64,000 nt of DNA, taken from assembly GCA_000433355.1 (NCBI GenBank), contig FR893173.1:62001-126000 (forward strand), read 5' to 3'. This document shows positions 28,061 to 35,560 of this stretch, in pieces. This stretch comes from Alistipes sp. CAG:435. Lineage in GTDB: Bacteria > Bacteroidota > Bacteroidia > Bacteroidales > UBA932. Positions within the stretch are counted from its first letter, which is position 1; every line of letters begins with the position of its first letter. The notes beneath the pieces are model-generated. The model did no database searches, was not told the origin of the DNA, and was given only the letters and a program-made list of their open reading frames with translations. A program made the position numbers and the translations under genes.

Positions 28061-30283
28061 TTATCTTCTTTCCAGTATGCTGCCTGGATAGTAGTGCAGC
28101 AGGATCTGATCGAACGTGTAGCCTTTGCTGGCCATCACGGCGGCGCCGATCTGGCAGAGGCCGACTCCGTGTCCCCATCCGGATCCGTCAAGGACCAGTC
28201 TGTCGCCGACCCATTTTATGTCAAAGGCGGAGCTCTTGAGATGGGATTCGGACAGCCAGCGGCGGATGATCAGTTCCTTGCCGATGACCATTGTCTTCTT
28301 GTCGCCGACCACCTTGAGCCTTTTGAGCCTTCCGGACGGGCCTCTCTCGATCGGGACGAGGTCACGGATGGTGCCGAAATCTATTCCGGAGCGTCTGCGG
28401 ACAAGTTCCGAGACATCCGTCCTTGAATATTCAGTGGTCCATCTGTAGAAGTCCTTCGTCTCCAGATCGTAGTCGTTAAGCACTTGGGAGAGAATCTTTT
28501 CGTCCTTGGTGTCGCAGAAAACGTCGCCTCCTTCCGCGCAGTCCGGAGTGTCCGGGAGCGGCTGGAGGTAAGGGTAATCCTTGTCTTCCCAGCAGGTGCT
28601 GAATATCTCCATACGGCCTCCGCAGCATTTTGAGAAGCGGGCGTCGCATATCCGGCCTTCAGAGGTGAGCACAAGACCCCAGGTCTGGTCTATGGCCTTG
28701 CGGACAGTGTCGCCCACGGCCATCGTGAGACCTTGGTAACGCTGGCAGTGATCATCGGCGCAGACATCGAAGAGGGTGTGGTCATCGTGGTCGAACCATT
28801 TGATGTACTCCTCCTCGCCGCCGGTCGCTGAGTTCACTTCGGTGGTCACGGGACTCACTTCTGTGGTCACTGAGCCTGTCGAAGTGACCGGATTCCGACG
28901 GTGCTCCACCTGCGCCATAACCCAGGAACGAGAAATGACAGCGTGCGCCTTGAGGAACTCCAGTCCGGCCGAAGCCTTCATCTCAGACGAGATGACACTA
29001 AGCAGATAGTCCTCAACTCCAACAATATTCACGGCCGTGACCTTGTCCCCGTCCACGATGAACTTGAGAGTTCCCGCGAACTTCTGGGTCACCTTCCTTT
29101 CCCAATGGAAATCCACACCGATAGTCACTCCGTAAAGGATGAACGACGGCTCGGCGAACATAGTGGCCTCAGTCTGAGCCTCGAAGACCAGTTCATCGTA
29201 AAGAACTCCGTTGTAGGAAATGCGTCCCGCCGAATATTCGACTTTCTGCCGTCCCGCCCCGTCGGAAATGATCTCGAACTCGATCGCACTGCCGGACATT
29301 ATCCCGACCTCCAGCCTGCGCTGGGTTCTGGTCAGCCTCCAGATGATGCCTTTCTCTGTCTCCCCGCTGACGGTTATCTCACGGACAACCGCCGTAAGAA
29401 GCTCTGAGTCAAGTTTGTCGTAATCCTCACGTTTAGGAGCCACAAACACACCTCCCAGATCAGCGCACCCTGGACTCATCGCCAGATGATCCGCCCCGGT
29501 GGAATAATAGTTGTGCGGACGATGCTTATCCCTGAATATCACAATGGAGCGATATTCCCCGTTATGCGTCCAGGCGAACAGGTTGATTTTCGGCTCATCC
29601 GAGTCCTCCGGCACCGGAGCGCAGTCCATAAGCCGGTAGAAAAGCTTAGCCACGGATTTCGCCGTGCCGCCGCAAAGGACGAAGACTCCGTTGGCATATT
29701 CATTAAGATGGAAGAGCTTGGCTTCCTTGACGTTGGTGAAATATTCCAGAGTATTGACATCGCCGGCCGCCAACAATCCGTCCACCCTGTTCTGGAGAGG
29801 CATCAGTCCTTGCGGACAAGCCTGGAAATGCTGATGGTCAGGCGCTGAAGCCCCACTCACAGGGCCGTTGTAGAACCCGAGATATTCATTGTGCGCGCTG
29901 ACAAAGTCAAGAAGGTCTTGATAACGGTGCCAGATGGATTGCCGCGTGTGCTCGAAACTTGAGATCACGAGATGCGACGGGAAGATCGGGTACGGGTTCA
30001 GCGTGACGCGGTATTTCCGTCCCTTGCGCCCCTCGAACTCAATGTGGGTCTGCTGCGCCGGGCGGTTCTCAGGGCAGAGGAAGCAAGGCCTCTCGCTGAG
30101 AGACTTAGGGTCCAGGGCCGCCTCGGAAGAAATCTTGCGGCAAGGGTTATGCTGGACGATGACCTCCAGTCCTCCGACATCCAACCGTTTGGTTTCCACC
30201 TTCTTGAGGTCACGATAGTTCTCGGCGGCAAGAGGCCAGACCGACAACTGGTCCTTTATGAATTTGTCAATGTTATTGTCCAT
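28061..30283 (-). CDS. DUF4922 (HIT-like nucleotidyltransferase) fused to SpoIID/LytB domain
   Basis: 740 residues, no signal peptide. Residues about 1-310 are a GalT/HIT-like phosphorylase domain: CFLC (Cys67, Cys70) as a zinc pair and GASAPDHQHFQ with His150/His152. Residues about 320-740 are a SpoIID-type domain (VGVEDYLLSVISSEM at 421-435, DARFSKCCGGRMEIF, GWGHGVGLCQIGA near the end), a family that acts on peptidoglycan glycan strands or stimulates amidases. A nucleotide-type enzyme joined to a wall enzyme fits recycling of wall sugars in the cytoplasm. A repeat-derived linker occupies 464-489. Confidence 0.82.
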   Translation of the reverse strand: MDNNIDKFIKDQLSVWPLAAENYRDLKKVETKRLDVGGLEVIVQHNPCRKISSEAALDPKSLSERPCFLCPENRPAQQTHIEFEGRKGRKYRVTLNPYPIFPSHLVISSFEHTRQSIWHRYQDLLDFVSAHNEYLGFYNGPVSGASAPDHQHFQACPQGLMPLQNRVDGLLAAGDVNTLEYFTNVKEAKLFHLNEYANGVFVLCGGTAKSVAKLFYRLMDCAPVPEDSDEPKINLFAWTHNGEYRSIVIFRDKHRPHNYYSTGADHLAMSPGCADLGGVFVAPKREDYDKLDSELLTAVVREITVSGETEKGIIWRLTRTQRRLEVGIMSGSAIEFEIISDGAGRQKVEYSAGRISYNGVLYDELVFEAQTEATMFAEPSFILYGVTIGVDFHWERKVTQKFAGTLKFIVDGDKVTAVNIVGVEDYLLSVISSEMKASAGLEFLKAHAVISRSWVMAQVEHRRNPVTSTGSVTTEVSPVTTEVNSATGGEEEYIKWFDHDDHTLFDVCADDHCQRYQGLTMAVGDTVRKAIDQTWGLVLTSEGRICDARFSKCCGGRMEIFSTCWEDKDYPYLQPLPDTPDCAEGGDVFCDTKDEKILSQVLNDYDLETKDFYRWTTEYSRTDVSELVRRRSGIDFGTIRDLVPIERGPSGRLKRLKVVGDKKTMVIGKELIIRRWLSESHLKSSAFDIKWVGDRLVLDGSGWGHGVGLCQIGAAVMASKGYTFDQILLHYYPGSILERR
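28820..28893. repeat. Dispersed palindromic repeat inside the DUF4922-SpoIID gene
   Basis: Contains GGTCACTGAGCCTGTCGAAG, an imperfect palindrome ending in TGACCGG, next to two 21-bp units related to TTCACTTCGGTGGTCACG. On the coding strand it reads PVTSTGSVTTEVSPVTTEVN, a linker between SpoIID blocks. Confidence 0.75.
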
Positions 30284-30873
30284 CAGAGCAAAGCCAGTAA
30301 AGTGTCCTTGATTGATTTGAATTCCTGCTCAAAATTCGGAGTGAACAGTCCCCGCGCCAGATTCGACTCGATCTCGGACATATTCCAGTAGCGTCCTTCG
30401 GTGACCTCGTCATTGTCAGGCTTCAAAGTGAAGTTGCCGACGGTGGCGAAGACGCTGACCAGTTCCTTCTCGCGAGCCGACTCCCAAATGTAGGATTTCA
30501 GGAATATCGGATTGAAGTCCCTGAATCCCAGTTCCTCAGAGGCCTCGCGGTAGAGTGCCTCTTCAAGCGTCTCGCCGTAATCGACGTGACCGCCGACGGC
30601 CGTGTCCCAACGCCCCGGAAGAAGATCCTTCTTCATCGAGCGTTTCTGAATATACAGACACCCCTCCCGGTTGATGATGTGAAGATGGATCACCGGATGC
30701 ATCAGCTTCGAGCCATCGTGCACGGACTGCCTGGTGGCCTGTCCGATGACAAGGCCGTTCTCCTCCACGACCGGGACCATCTCGCCCGTAGGACGTGGAC
30801 GGTCACCGGGATTGTCGGCCGATGGCAAAGGCATAACCGGAGCCGGGGAAACCGGATAGATCAAGTCAAACAT
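30283..30873 (-). CDS. Nudix hydrolase
   Basis: 196 residues. The Nudix box is complete (Gly95 of GGHVDYGE through REASEELGF at about 109-117). The 40-residue start is Pro-rich and unconserved. Nudix enzymes hydrolyse nucleoside diphosphates linked to another moiety. The box with a YIQKRS strand and LPGRWDTA before it is the form seen in IPP isomerase-like and YfcD-type members. The substrate is unknown, but the neighbours suggest a nucleotide sugar or isoprenoid diphosphate. The stop overlaps the next start by one base. Confidence 0.88.
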   Translation of the reverse strand: MFDLIYPVSPAPVMPLPSADNPGDRPRPTGEMVPVVEENGLVIGQATRQSVHDGSKLMHPVIHLHIINREGCLYIQKRSMKKDLLPGRWDTAVGGHVDYGETLEEALYREASEELGFRDFNPIFLKSYIWESAREKELVSVFATVGNFTLKPDNDEVTEGRYWNMSEIESNLARGLFTPNFEQEFKSIKDTLLALL

Positions 30874-30877
30874 AACG

Positions 30878-32563
30878 TCAAGCTATCGCCAAAAGGATCA
30901 GCAACTGGGCAACTAGCACCCTCATAAACATCGACAGAGGATAGACGGTGGCGTAGTTCACTGAAGGATAATCCGTTCCGTAAGCCCCCTGGGTGAACGC
31001 CAGGACGGCGGGATCGGTGGTACCACCGGAGATCAGACCGCAGATCTGGTAGAAGTTCAGCTTGCAGACATATCTTGCGATGAGGCCGATCGTGCAGACA
31101 GGAATGAAGGTGATGAGCGCTCCGTAAAGGATCCACCAGTAACCTCCGTCCAGGATCGAACTTACGAAGTTCTGTCCGGCTCCCAAACCGACGGCCGCCA
31201 TAAAGAAGGATATTCCCATCTCCCTGACCATCAGGTTGGCGCTTTGGGTCGTGTAGGTCGTGATCTTCCACTTAGGGCCGAAGTAGCCAAGCAGGATCGC
31301 GATGATGAGCGGGCCTCCGGCAAGTCCCAGCTTTATAGGCTGAGGAATGCCTGGGATGGCGATAGGAATTGAACCGAATATCACACCAAGAGCGATTCCA
31401 AAGAAGATCGGGATAAGGTTCGGGTGGTTCAAAGTCGAAGTCTGGTTACCAACAAGATTGGCTACCTCCTCTATTCCGAGCTCCGGACCGACAACCCTCA
31501 ACACATCTCCCATCTGGAGGATGAGGTTAGGTCTTGCGACAAGACCCACACCGGATCTGATGACACGGGTTACGCTCACTCCGTAATTAGCTCTGACATT
31601 GAGACTTCTGAGGGTCACTCCCGTAAGGTTCGTCTTGGTGACGGTTATCTTCCTGTTCACCATCCTGGCATCCAGCTGCTCCCAGTCCTGAAGGTGCATC
31701 GGAACCTCTTCTCCGAAGGTGATCCTAAGCGAGTCCACATTCTTCTGAGAAGTGACGATCAGAAGTTTATCTCCTTTCTGGAGAACGGTATCAGGCCCGG
31801 GAACGGACATGAGCCCGTCGCGAAGTATTCTGGAGATCACGATGGAATTGCCCAGATCCTTGGTGGCGTCCTTGATTGTCATTCCGAAGACCGCTGGATT
31901 CTCGACCTCGCAGTGCATACGCCTTGCCACATCCTCATTATTATCCTCATTGTCAAGGACTTCCTTCTCCTTATTGAGATCAACTTTGAATATCGCCTTG
32001 AAGAACATCATCAGAGCGATCACAAGCAGAACTCCCAACGGGTAGGCCACAGCGTAGGCGGAAGCCAGCCCGGAGGTCGCCGATGTGATGTCAGACGCCA
32101 GATAGTTCTCCGCGCGCATTGAATCCGCCATCGTCTGCTGGGCGGCACCGAGTCCCGGGGTGTTGGTCACGGCTCCGGACATCACGCCGACCATAGTCTT
32201 GAGATCCTCGCCGGTGATGAAATGGATCGCCACGGTGACGGCCACAGCCAACAGGACAAGGGCGACCGCAAGGATATTCATCTGAAGTCCGCCTTTCTTG
32301 AAGGAGTGGAAGAATCCCGGGCCGACCTGAAGGCCTATCGAGAACACGAACAGGATCAGGCCGAAGTCCTTCATAAAGTTCATCACGGTCGCGTCCACCC
32401 TGAGGCCGAAATGACTCAACAGGATAGCCACGAACAGAATCCACGTGGAACCGATGGAGATGCCTTTGATCTTGAATTTGCCTAGGTACAGTCCGATCGC
32501 GATCACGACTGCGAAAACTAGAATCGAATGGGCTATTCCAGCCCCTAAAAACAAATCTCGCAT
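30878..32563 (-). CDS. AspT/YidE/YbjL family transporter with two TrkA-C domains
   Basis: 561 residues. Two hydrophobic halves of about five segments each flank a cytoplasmic middle (about 205-370) with two RCK/TrkA-C-like domains (ISRILRDGLMSVPGPDTVLQ and VTRVIRSGVGLVARPNLILQ). The duplicated blocks GVMSGAVTNTPGLGAAQ and GLISGGTTDPAVLAFTQ are the hallmark of the AspT antiporter duplication. AspT exchanges aspartate for alanine; most relatives have unknown substrates. Alanine and other amino acids freed from wall peptides would suit this operon, but that is inference. Confidence 0.86.
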   Translation of the reverse strand: MRDLFLGAGIAHSILVFAVVIAIGLYLGKFKIKGISIGSTWILFVAILLSHFGLRVDATVMNFMKDFGLILFVFSIGLQVGPGFFHSFKKGGLQMNILAVALVLLAVAVTVAIHFITGEDLKTMVGVMSGAVTNTPGLGAAQQTMADSMRAENYLASDITSATSGLASAYAVAYPLGVLLVIALMMFFKAIFKVDLNKEKEVLDNEDNNEDVARRMHCEVENPAVFGMTIKDATKDLGNSIVISRILRDGLMSVPGPDTVLQKGDKLLIVTSQKNVDSLRITFGEEVPMHLQDWEQLDARMVNRKITVTKTNLTGVTLRSLNVRANYGVSVTRVIRSGVGLVARPNLILQMGDVLRVVGPELGIEEVANLVGNQTSTLNHPNLIPIFFGIALGVIFGSIPIAIPGIPQPIKLGLAGGPLIIAILLGYFGPKWKITTYTTQSANLMVREMGISFFMAAVGLGAGQNFVSSILDGGYWWILYGALITFIPVCTIGLIARYVCKLNFYQICGLISGGTTDPAVLAFTQGAYGTDYPSVNYATVYPLSMFMRVLVAQLLILLAIA

Positions 32564-32569
32564 ATCTAA

Positions 32570-33355
32570 TTAAAAATCTATCCGCGCGCAAAAGCACGGT
32601 TTGTCTTCAATTTTACCTTCTATGAAATATTTCTTTTGTCCGTCAATATCCTCAACACTTCTGAATATCCTGACAACCTCCCCAGGCTTCGTCTCCTTGA
32701 TGAAGTTGATGCTTATGCTCCTGATAGGGTTGCCGGCGACCTCCTCATAGTCAATGCAGTCCATAGCCCAGACCACGTAGCGGGCATTGTTGGTGTGCCC
32801 CAGCACATCGATGTCTGAATATGCCGCCTTGTGGCAGCCGACTTCCTCCGCGGGGATATTCTTAGGCATCACGACCTTGCCGCAAGGGATCTGGATCGCA
32901 TTGTCAGGGCACTGGGTGGTCGCCGGGACCATATTCAGAACCTCATCGCTGCGCACCAGCCGCCGGGTCTCGACATTCATCACTATCCACGAAGAGGTGC
33001 AAAGCACCTGCGCCTTTGATTTGTCGGCGAAGTCCGTGTCGCCCTTCCTTCGGAGCTCGAAGTCACGCAGGAAGAACAGGCCGTCCTGTCCCTTGTGCCA
33101 AGTGTAGAGGGTCGTCTCGTCCGTCCATTTCGGAGGGTTCAGAAAATCCATCCGCATCCGTGACAGAACCCAGGCCGTGTGATGCCTCTGAAGGTCGTCA
33201 TAGCCGAAATGAAGCGCCTGGGCCGCCAGATACGCCATTTCCTGGGCGTGATCCATAAACGCGGCCGGCTTCAGGCGGAACGATGCGTCCGTATCGTAGC
33301 ACGGGATCGTTATGTCAGTACTGAACCTATTGCCTGAAACGTTGATCTTTTCCAT
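32570..33355 (-). CDS. Acyl-ACP thioesterase
   Basis: 261 residues made of two hotdog domains, the FatA/FatB-like bacterial family. The first has DHAQEMAYLAAQAL and AWVLSRMRMDF; the second has SDIDVLGHTNNARYVVWAMD with Asn and His of the usual catalytic set. It releases fatty acids from acyl carrier protein. It sits between the AspT-like transporter (6 bases) and the HU/CCDC81 gene (4 bases), the first two genes of the operon having no evident wall-recycling role. Confidence 0.86.
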   Translation of the reverse strand: MEKINVSGNRFSTDITIPCYDTDASFRLKPAAFMDHAQEMAYLAAQALHFGYDDLQRHHTAWVLSRMRMDFLNPPKWTDETTLYTWHKGQDGLFFLRDFELRRKGDTDFADKSKAQVLCTSSWIVMNVETRRLVRSDEVLNMVPATTQCPDNAIQIPCGKVVMPKNIPAEEVGCHKAAYSDIDVLGHTNNARYVVWAMDCIDYEEVAGNPIRSISINFIKETKPGEVVRIFRSVEDIDGQKKYFIEGKIEDKPCFCARIDF

Positions 33356-33359
33356 AATC

Positions 33360-34151
33360 CTAATGATTTATAATCCTCAGTTCCTCAGGGGTGTAAAGGA
33401 TCGAGTCAATGAAATCCGGAGCGAAGTGGGCGAGGAGTATGAATATTCCGAGAGCCACCAGCGCCAAACCGATGAGGCTTGCCGCCACGATTAGAACCAC
33501 TTTCCAAGCACGGTTTCTCGTCTTGTGACCTGTCTCCTCCTCTCTTTCTTTCTCATCTTCTTTCTCATTTTCGGCTCCGGTGTCAGATTCATCGGTCGGA
33601 GTGTCTGTTTCCTCGGTCACAGAGCCTGTCAAAGCGACCGGTGCAATCGGCTCTCTGATGGGAACCGGATCCGCCACCAGCTCCCTAAGCGCCGCCACAC
33701 TCTGCGCCACCTCGTCCGGAGTCTCCTCGTGAGTCTTCAAAGACACCGGCTCCAGCCCTACCCCATAAGGATAGATGTCCAAATCCTCGTCAGCGATAAA
33801 AAAGAACGTGTTCTCCTTAGTCGCCCTCAACCGGCCGAGCCCGGGGAATATCACGACCTTCTTTGCCTGCAGCGTTGTCCTCAGCCCGGCGATAAACTCC
33901 CCAAGGATTCTCTTTGAAGTCTCAAGATCCGTCCCGTTGATCTTGGCATAGAACTCCGCCATCATCTCCTCGTTTCCTGATCCGCGCTGCCTGAACGACA
34001 GTTTTCGGTAAGGAGGATTGATGGTGTACCCTTTGTCAGAAAAAGTAGAGGGCATCACCTCGGAGACGAAAGTCCCCAAGCCAGGCAACGTAACCTCATC
34101 ATTGTCAAGGATCAGCCCCTTGACCATATCTGAAAACAAGTCTATGTCCAT
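33360..34151 (-). CDS. HU/CCDC81-like domain protein with C-terminal membrane anchor
   Basis: 263 residues. Residues about 1-130 form two small repeats with EVTLPGLGTFVSE and VVIFPGLGRLRATKEN, as in the CCDC81-like HU-related domain of Bacteroidota SPOR-type proteins. An acidic Glu/Asp/Lys linker spans about 140-215, with one transmembrane helix at about 217-241 and a short outside tail. No SPOR domain is present. Such proteins are thought to act at the envelope or septum. An unusually clear ribosome-binding site, GGAGGAGG, lies 4 bases before the ATG. It is the first gene of the 11-gene run. Confidence 0.75.
   Translation of the reverse strand: MDIDLFSDMVKGLILDNDEVTLPGLGTFVSEVMPSTFSDKGYTINPPYRKLSFRQRGSGNEEMMAEFYAKINGTDLETSKRILGEFIAGLRTTLQAKKVVIFPGLGRLRATKENTFFFIADEDLDIYPYGVGLEPVSLKTHEETPDEVAQSVAALRELVADPVPIREPIAPVALTGSVTEETDTPTDESDTGAENEKEDEKEREEETGHKTRNRAWKVVLIVAASLIGLALVALGIFILLAHFAPDFIDSILYTPEELRIINH
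33615..33640. repeat. Dispersed palindromic repeat inside the HU/CCDC81-like gene
   Basis: GGTCACAGAGCCTGTCAAAG followed by CGACCG is the same palindrome as at 28868-28890. On the coding strand it reads PVALTGSVTEE, in the same frame as the copy in the DUF4922-SpoIID gene. Confidence 0.75.
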
Positions 34152-34174
34152 TTTCCTCCTCCGAGAAATTCACA

Positions 34175-34182
34175 CAAAGGTA
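34175..34182 (-). promoter_or_regulatory. -7 box for the 11-gene operon
   Basis: The minus strand reads TACCTTTG, a perfect TAnnTTTG, 23 bases before the HU/CCDC81 start. T-rich DNA lies at the -33 position without a clean TTTG. It is back to back with the tRNA-Asn promoter. Confidence 0.55.
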
Positions 34183-34204
34183 CACAAAAAAAACTACAAA
34201 AAAA

Positions 34205-34235
34205 TTTGCACTAATCAATTTTTGTTGTACCTTTG
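34205..34235 (+). promoter_or_regulatory. Promoter for tRNA-Asn
   Basis: TTTG at 34205-34208 and TACCTTTG at 34228-34235 are 19 bases apart, an exact fit to the Bacteroidota consensus. The tRNA starts 41 bases later. Confidence 0.8.
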
Positions 34236-34276
34236 CACTCCCGAAAGGAACAAACAACCGAAAAGGTTGACAAAAT

Positions 34277-34353
34277 TCCTCAATAGCTCAGTTGGTTAGA
34301 GCACCTGACTGTTAATCAGGGGGTCGTAGGTTCAAGTCCTACTTGAGGAGCCA
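34277..34353 (+). tRNA. tRNA-Asn (anticodon GTT)
   Basis: Complete cloverleaf: acceptor TCCTCAA/TTGAGGA, discriminator G, anticodon loop CTGTTAA on stem CCTGA/TCAGG, T-loop TTCAAGT. CCA is encoded at the end. It has its own promoter and terminator. Confidence 0.96.
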
Positions 34354-34354
34354 A

Positions 34355-34397
34355 AGCGGACAAATCATCAGAAATGACGGTTTGTCCGTTTTTCTTT
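34355..34397 (+). terminator. Intrinsic terminator after tRNA-Asn
   Basis: CGGACAAA at 34357 pairs with TTTGTCCG ending at 34388, followed by a T-rich tail. Confidence 0.75.
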
Positions 34398-34428
34398 TCC
34401 TCATAACTCTTTGATTTCAAAGAATATT

Positions 34429-34497
34429 GGGGCCAAGTCCAAAGCCGGAGCAAGTCAAAAACCGGGGCAAGTCCAAAGCCAGAGCAAGTCCAAAGCC
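34429..34497. repeat. Four tandem 17-bp repeats
   Basis: Four near-identical units of the form GGGGCAAGTCCAAAGCC lie head to tail (the first is 18 bp), with 1-3 changes each. They follow the tRNA-Asn terminator in non-coding DNA. Confidence 0.8.
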
Positions 34498-34502
34498 CTG
34501 TG

Positions 34503-34766
34503 CTAAAAGAACCGGCTTGCCCCTCCCACGACGAAAGACCTTTTCAACTTCGTTGCAATTGGCGGGAACATCCACAGCCACTTAAGCAACATCAGGAGTG
34601 GTTCACTGTTCCTGACACCTCGCTGAAATCGGTCTTGAGGAACAAAGTCCATGACTGTACGGCCATCAGACAGGCATGACCGTTCCCGCCAACTATAAAC
34701 ATAAGTGGCCGGCATCAACATGATGCGGAATCGCGCAAGGGAAGGAGAGTTTCTTCTTTCTATCAC
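34503..34766 (-). CDS. Doubtful 87-codon ORF in a repeat-rich intergenic region
   Basis: The frame encodes a basic peptide (KLKRSFVVGGASRFF end) with no family I recognise. It lies on inverted repeats: TTGGCGGGAAC near 34555 pairs with GTTCCCGCCAA near 34683, and ACATGATGCG at 34718-34727 pairs with CGCATCATGT at 34769-34778. There is no promoter or clear ribosome site. It may be a remnant of a mobile element rather than a gene. The remaining gap to about 34,895 shows nothing else. Confidence 0.2.
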   Translation of the reverse strand: MIERRNSPSLARFRIMLMPATYVYSWRERSCLSDGRTVMDFVPQDRFQRGVRNSEPLLMLLKWLWMFPPIATKLKRSFVVGGASRFF

Positions 34767-34899
34767 TGCGCATCATGTTCGCACAATAAGGAAGAAATCA
34801 TATTCATAAACACCTTGAGGCGGCTTGCAATCACCAAGGCATAAAGGCTTGCCAACAGGCACATGGCTTCTTTGATTTTTCTTTATTGTAGATAATGGC

Positions 34900-34907
34900 T
34901 ATCTTTG
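34900..34907 (+). promoter_or_regulatory. -7 box for pncA
   Basis: TATCTTTG fits TAnnTTTG, 106 bases before the chosen start codon. There is no TTTG at proper spacing. Confidence 0.4.
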
Positions 34908-35013
34908 AGAAAAGAAGGATTCAGACGAAATGGGACGACTTGTTCCGAATTGTGAATATGAACGTGCGGGTCATGAATCAAAAAATGAATTCAATAAAAA
35001 AGCAACTATTAAT

Positions 35014-35556
35014 ATGACTGGAAGAAAGATTTTACTTGTAGTGGATGTGCAGAGGGACTTCATTGACGGATCTCTGGCCGTGCCGGGAGCAGAGGCGATC
35101 ATTCCGGAGATAAACGGGATCAAGAACGGAGCCGATCTTGTGTATTTCACTTTGGACTGGCATCCGAAGGATCATTGTTCGTTCAAGGCAAACGGTGGTC
35201 AATGGCCAGAGCACTGCGTTCACTACACTTTAGGGACAAGTCTCGCCGACGGGCTGCTGGACGGGCTGGAGGAAGCGAAGACAAGATTCATCCTGAAAGG
35301 GCAGAACAAGGAGAGGGAGGAATATGGAGCGCTGGCGGCCGTGACAGCCTCAAATCAGAGTCTGTTTCTGGCAGGGGACGAGGTCACCGTCTGCGGAATC
35401 GCCTCTGAGTTCTGTGTTTTGGAGACCCTCAAGAATGTCTTCCGGCTGAGCCAAGAGGTTGGATTCAACGTGAACGTATTCCTGAAAGGCACCGTCGGAT
35501 TCGACAGCACCCCGCTGTTGGAATGGATGGCCGGAAACGGCGTAAAGGAATATTGA
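35014..35556 (+). CDS. pncA: Nicotinamidase
   Basis: 180 residues from the ATG at 35014 (MTGRKILLVVDVQRDF); earlier in-frame starts add a leader with no family match. Isochorismatase-fold features: catalytic Asp in VVDVQRDF, metal-site DWHPKDHCSF with a later His in WPEHCV, a Lys in FILKGQNKE, and nucleophile Cys in CGIASEFCVLET. It converts nicotinamide to nicotinate for NAD salvage. It converges on the M64 peptidase gene with only 4 bases between. Confidence 0.92.
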   Translation: MTGRKILLVVDVQRDFIDGSLAVPGAEAIIPEINGIKNGADLVYFTLDWHPKDHCSFKANGGQWPEHCVHYTLGTSLADGLLDGLEEAKTRFILKGQNKEREEYGALAAVTASNQSLFLAGDEVTVCGIASEFCVLETLKNVFRLSQEVGFNVNVFLKGTVGFDSTPLLEWMAGNGVKEY

Positions 35557-35560
35557 ACTT

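Noticed and set aside
34429..34497. Tandem 17-bp units as a CRISPR array
   Set aside because: The units touch each other with no spacers.
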